In this document: piece by piece, positions 61,376 through 64,000 of the stretch | Numbering within the stretch: the stretch's first letter is position 1 | Layout: each line of letters begins with the position of its first letter | DNA from: Bacteroidota bacterium | GTDB taxonomy: Bacteria; Bacteroidota; Bacteroidia; Chitinophagales; Saprospiraceae | Assembly: GCA_024743405.1 (NCBI GenBank) | Contig: JANSWP010000006.1 | Span: 91,225-155,224 of the forward strand | DNA length: 64,000 nt | Direction: 5' to 3' | The notes under the pieces: model-generated | Databases searched by the model: none | What the model was told of the DNA's origin: nothing | Seen by the model: only the letters and a program-made list of their open reading frames with translations | Made by a program: the position numbers and the translations under genes

Positions 61376-62119
61376 TTAAAAATCGCATTGATGACCATTC
61401 TTCTTTAACCAAATTTCTTTTTCGCGATAATTAGGCATTGCCTTTTCTACAATTGCCCAGAAGTGAGGAGAATGATTCATTTCAAGTAGGTGAGCAAGTT
61501 CATGAATAATCACATAGTCTATTACGTCATCCGGAGCAAAAAGTAATCTTGTAGATAGATTTATATTCCCTTTTGTAGAGCAGCTGCCCCAATTGGAAAG
61601 ATTATATTTTAAATTGACGCTTTTAATCGGTTTTTGAAAATACATATGATTTAACTCCTGTACCCGACGTTGTATTCCAGGTAAAAAATCCTGGGCTATT
61701 ACTCGACTTAATAAATGCTTAATGGATTTTTGTCTATTAAGCTCTGTATCGTTTTGGGTCAATCTTAGACAAATTACATTGCCTTTGATATTCGCGCGAT
61801 GCGATTTTAGCGTAGTGTTTTCAATCTTTATGATATAATTTCGATTTCCGACATCTAACGTACTTCCATTCTCATAGCCTTTTCCAAAAAAACGGTCTCC
61901 CAAAGAATTCTTTTTTGAAAATTGTTTGCTCACCCAAATATTGAAGTTTCCAATCTGAATTTCTTGTTGACTTTTAGATAATTGAGTAGGCATTCGTAAG
62001 ATGGCACCTGTTTTCCCAATTGAGAACCGCACGCTATTCCGCCACTCACGGTAGATTTTGGCTGGTACCTGCTTACCATCCACGTCCACAAAAGTCTTTT
62101 GAATAGATTTCTTAAACAT
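61376..62119 (-). CDS. YgjP-like metallopeptidase (SprT-type, DUF45)
   Basis: A 247-residue protein with the YgjP catalytic layout: SNWGSCSTKGNI (about 176-187), the zinc motif VIIHELAHLLEMNHSPHFW with HELAH at 206-210 and His216, and the N-terminal domain with KSHRANIKGNVICLRL. The zinc-peptidase function is family-level; substrates are unknown. It is a single gene ended by a hairpin about 190 bases downstream. Confidence 0.88.
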   Translation of the reverse strand: MFKKSIQKTFVDVDGKQVPAKIYREWRNSVRFSIGKTGAILRMPTQLSKSQQEIQIGNFNIWVSKQFSKKNSLGDRFFGKGYENGSTLDVGNRNYIIKIENTTLKSHRANIKGNVICLRLTQNDTELNRQKSIKHLLSRVIAQDFLPGIQRRVQELNHMYFQKPIKSVNLKYNLSNWGSCSTKGNINLSTRLLFAPDDVIDYVIIHELAHLLEMNHSPHFWAIVEKAMPNYREKEIWLKKNGHQCDF

Positions 62120-62221
62120 GTCGGAAAATTAGAAAGGCTTCCCGAAATTGGAAAGCCTTCTGTTGTTTTTTAGAAATTTTTAATTCGATTCAATACACCA
62201 TATATACTATAGTGTTAGTTT

Positions 62222-63298
62222 TTACCCATGCTTCTGAGTAAAATCTTTCATCACATCCACCAAAACTTGAATACTTTCTTTGGGCATCGCATTATAAATA
62301 GAGGCTCTAAAACCACCAACCGAGCGATGACCTTTTATTCCAACGCAACCTGCAGAAGTGGCTCTTTCTAAAAATGAATCACTCAAACCTTCATTACCTT
62401 TTGACATTACAAAAGTTGCATTCATCAACGAACGGTCTTCTTTTGCTGCTGCACCACTGAAAAGTGGGTTCGAATCAATTTCGTTATATAATAATTGTGC
62501 TTTAACTTTATTATGGTTTGCCATTGCAGAAAGCCCACCCATTTCTTTTACCCATCTTAGCGTAAGCATACATATATATATAGCATAAACCGGTGGGGTG
62601 TTAAAAGAACTCTGTTTACTGATATGTGTCGAATAATCTAACATTGTCGGAATCACCCGATCTGCCTTAGAGAAGGTATCTTTATTGATAATAGCTAACG
62701 TCGTCCCAGCAGGTCCCATATTTTTTTGAGCACCAGCGTAAATCATCCCGTAACGATCAATATCAATTGGGCGGCTGAATATATCAGAAGACATATCACA
62801 AATAAATGGCACATTCGTTTCTGGCCAAATATGCTGTTGAGTCCCAAAAATAGTATTGTTACTAGTTAAATGTAAGTATTTCGCATTTGAAGGAATATTA
62901 TAGCCCTTAGGGATATAGGAGAAGTTTTTGTCTTTAGAGGAGGCTATCTCTTCTATATTACCAAAATGCTTAGCTTCTTTAATAGCTTTTGTTGACCAAC
63001 TACCTGTATCCACATAACCAGCTGTTTCTTCTTGATTAAGGAAGTTCATAGGAGCCATAAAGAATTGAGTACTTGCACCACCTGTTAAGAAGAGTACTTC
63101 ATGATTGCTTCCTAATCCTAAAATATCTTTTACCAATGAGACTGCCTCATTCATTACAGCCACGACCTCCTTTCCTCTGTGAGACATTTCTAAAATAGAT
63201 AAGCCGGTACCATTAAATTCTTTTGCTGCCTCAGCTGCTTGTGTAATAACACTTTCTGGAAGAATAGCTGGACCAGCACTGAAATTATGTTTTTTCAT
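62222..63298 (-). CDS. serC: Phosphoserine aminotransferase
   Basis: Converts 3-phosphohydroxypyruvate to phosphoserine with glutamate in serine synthesis, and also works in pyridoxal phosphate synthesis. In 358 residues it shows NFSAGPAILPESVI at the N-terminus, the PLP-binding Lys in YAGAQKNMGPAG, and GHRSVGGFRASIYNAM at the C-terminus. The start at 63298 is chosen because it matches the family N-terminus and a -7 box lies between it and the longer in-frame start at 63373. pdxA, at 18121, is in the same vitamin B6 route. Confidence 0.96.
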   Translation of the reverse strand: MKKHNFSAGPAILPESVITQAAEAAKEFNGTGLSILEMSHRGKEVVAVMNEAVSLVKDILGLGSNHEVLFLTGGASTQFFMAPMNFLNQEETAGYVDTGSWSTKAIKEAKHFGNIEEIASSKDKNFSYIPKGYNIPSNAKYLHLTSNNTIFGTQQHIWPETNVPFICDMSSDIFSRPIDIDRYGMIYAGAQKNMGPAGTTLAIINKDTFSKADRVIPTMLDYSTHISKQSSFNTPPVYAIYICMLTLRWVKEMGGLSAMANHNKVKAQLLYNEIDSNPLFSGAAAKEDRSLMNATFVMSKGNEGLSDSFLERATSAGCVGIKGHRSVGGFRASIYNAMPKESIQVLVDVMKDFTQKHG

Positions 63299-63349
63299 AT
63301 TTTTTGAACTGTTTTTGAATAAATTTTGGGTTATTTTAGAATGAAGCCG

Positions 63350-63357
63350 CAAAAATA
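63350..63357 (-). promoter_or_regulatory. Candidate -7 box of serC (TATTTTTG on the minus strand)
   Basis: Exact TAnnTTTG match on the minus strand, giving a start near 63343 and about 45 bases of leader to the serC ATG. No -33 element is evident. Confidence 0.5.
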
Positions 63358-63572
63358 GGCCTTTCAATAACATGATACCACTATATAATGAAGGTTATTT
63401 TAGAATAAGAATCACTGATAATTACGGTTTTCAACACTGAGTTGGATTTTTATTTATTGATTGTCAGGTTGTTATGGGTGCAGTTATGATTTAAACTGTC
63501 GTTATCCACATCGTTTTGTACACAATGTGAATAAAGGGTGGAAAATTTATTTTCTTTTTTTTTCAAAAGAGC

Positions 63573-63603
63573 TTGTGAAAAATGAAATGTCATATTACCT
63601 TTG
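63573..63603 (+). promoter_or_regulatory. Promoter P1 of a downstream operon, probably rRNA
   Basis: TTG (63573-63575) and TACCTTTG (63596-63603) are 20 bases apart, a full -7 consensus with normal spacing. A GC-rich start region (GCGCCCGC) follows. Confidence 0.6.
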
Positions 63604-63731
63604 CGCCCGCTTTAAAAGTGAAGCATTTTATATAAACAACCAACCTTCCAAAGGTTATTTTGAAAAGAGTATGTTGAGAGCTAGTGAAACAAAATATTTT
63701 TAATTTTTTTTTGTAAAAAAAGCTTAAAAAT

Positions 63732-63762
63732 TTTGTGTGAATTAGAAATGGTTGTATCTTTG
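63732..63762 (+). promoter_or_regulatory. Promoter P2 of a downstream operon, probably rRNA
   Basis: TTTG (63732-63735) and TATCTTTG (63755-63762) are 19 bases apart, an exact match to the Bacteroidota promoter consensus. Start near 63769. Apart from P1, P2 and the boxA-like element at 63884, the 702-base stretch 63299-64000 shows only AT-rich sequence; an 80-codon frame at 63461 was not accepted. Confidence 0.7.
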
Positions 63763-63883
63763 CAGTCCGCTTGAAAGAAAAGCGATTTATTTTTGATTTT
63801 TTTCCATTTTTATGGATTAAGGATATTGAGACAAATTATTGGTTCATAGTTAGTTATGGATTTAGATTTTTGATCTCTAAAAA

Positions 63884-63894
63884 GTTCATTGACA
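63884..63894 (+). promoter_or_regulatory. boxA-like antitermination element
   Basis: GTTCATTGACA resembles the boxA element of rRNA leaders (consensus near GCTCTTTAACA; Bacteroidota often GTTCTTTGACA). It lies about 115 bases after P2 and suggests that a 16S rRNA gene begins just beyond the window edge. Confidence 0.5.
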
Positions 63895-64000
63895 ATAAGG
63901 GAGAGTAGAATAATAGTTGTGATATTATTGAAATAATAGATTTGTTTTTAATTTATTTTAGTTAGAATTTATCTAGTTAGGAGATTAAATCTAAGTAGTG

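Noticed and set aside
63299..63373. 25-residue extension of SerC
   Set aside because: A -7 box lies inside it and the family N-terminus begins at 63298.
63461..63703. 80-codon frame before the window end
   Set aside because: It runs through promoter P1, has no family features and lies in an rRNA-leader-like region.
1..64000. CRISPR arrays, transposases, integrases, tRNA or rRNA genes
   Set aside because: No regularly spaced repeats, recombinase motifs or cloverleaf structures were recognised anywhere in the window.

Overview
The window is a 64 kb piece of a low-GC (clearly AT-rich) chromosome from a member of the Bacteroidota, most likely the Saprospiria/Chitinophagia side of the phylum. 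The evidence is: -7 promoter boxes of the form TAnnTTTG in front of many genes, almost no Shine-Dalgarno sequences, two kinds of type IX secretion C-terminal sorting domains (type A on a PhoD-like phosphatase, type B on a 2123-residue surface protein), a bacillithiol gene (bshA), DUF4292, DUF1684 and DUF1080 proteins, and many lipoproteins and signal peptides ending in LFSQ. The exact genus cannot be read from this window.

Layout. 1-2.6 kb: the end of tsaB, two related ArsR-type winged-helix regulators and prs. 2.8-10.5 kb: a lipoprotein converging on a DUF1684 lipoprotein, a membrane-anchored caspase-like protease, bshA with an EamA transporter, and a TPR protein. 10.5-14.4 kb (minus strand): an exported Gfo/Idh/MocA oxidoreductase with a two-domain DUF1080 glycoside-type protein, and a YpfJ-type zinc peptidase. 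14.5-20.9 kb: DUF4292 lipoprotein plus EnvC-like protein, hflX, pdxA, rsmA and an SDR. 21-24.4 kb: a ParA ATPase with an unusual ribbon-helix-helix partner, a GNAT and an S24 repressor. 24.7-37.7 kb: rlmB, CotH-like protein with hemW, PhoD phosphatase and the giant surface protein. 38-46.8 kb: DUF5691, an alkyltransferase-like protein, pirin, an M28 peptidase, rhomboid, MscS, a flavin reductase and a dihaem cytochrome. 46.9-54.9 kb: kdsD with a lipoprotein, recQ, aroQ, rnpA, radC and a lipid kinase. 55.2-63.3 kb: a NatAB-type ABC exporter, a hotdog protein, a PurF-like amidotransferase, lolA, a YgjP-type peptidase and serC. The last 450 bases hold two near-consensus promoters and a boxA-like element, which suggests that an rRNA operon starts just outside the window.

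Most of this is housekeeping. No tRNA or rRNA gene, CRISPR array, transposase, integrase or prophage was seen. The most interesting items are: the transmembrane caspase with an extracytoplasmic FISUMP domain; the ParA operon whose partner carries three copies of a ParB-N-terminus-like motif, with a cluster of palindromes behind it; three intergenic elements of nearly identical length (156-161 bp) with unrelated terminal inverted repeats, each placed just after a stop codon; a 26-codon GC-rich reading frame in the long rhomboid-MscS gap; and structured untranslated regions before the giant surface protein and after the YgjP-type peptidase.
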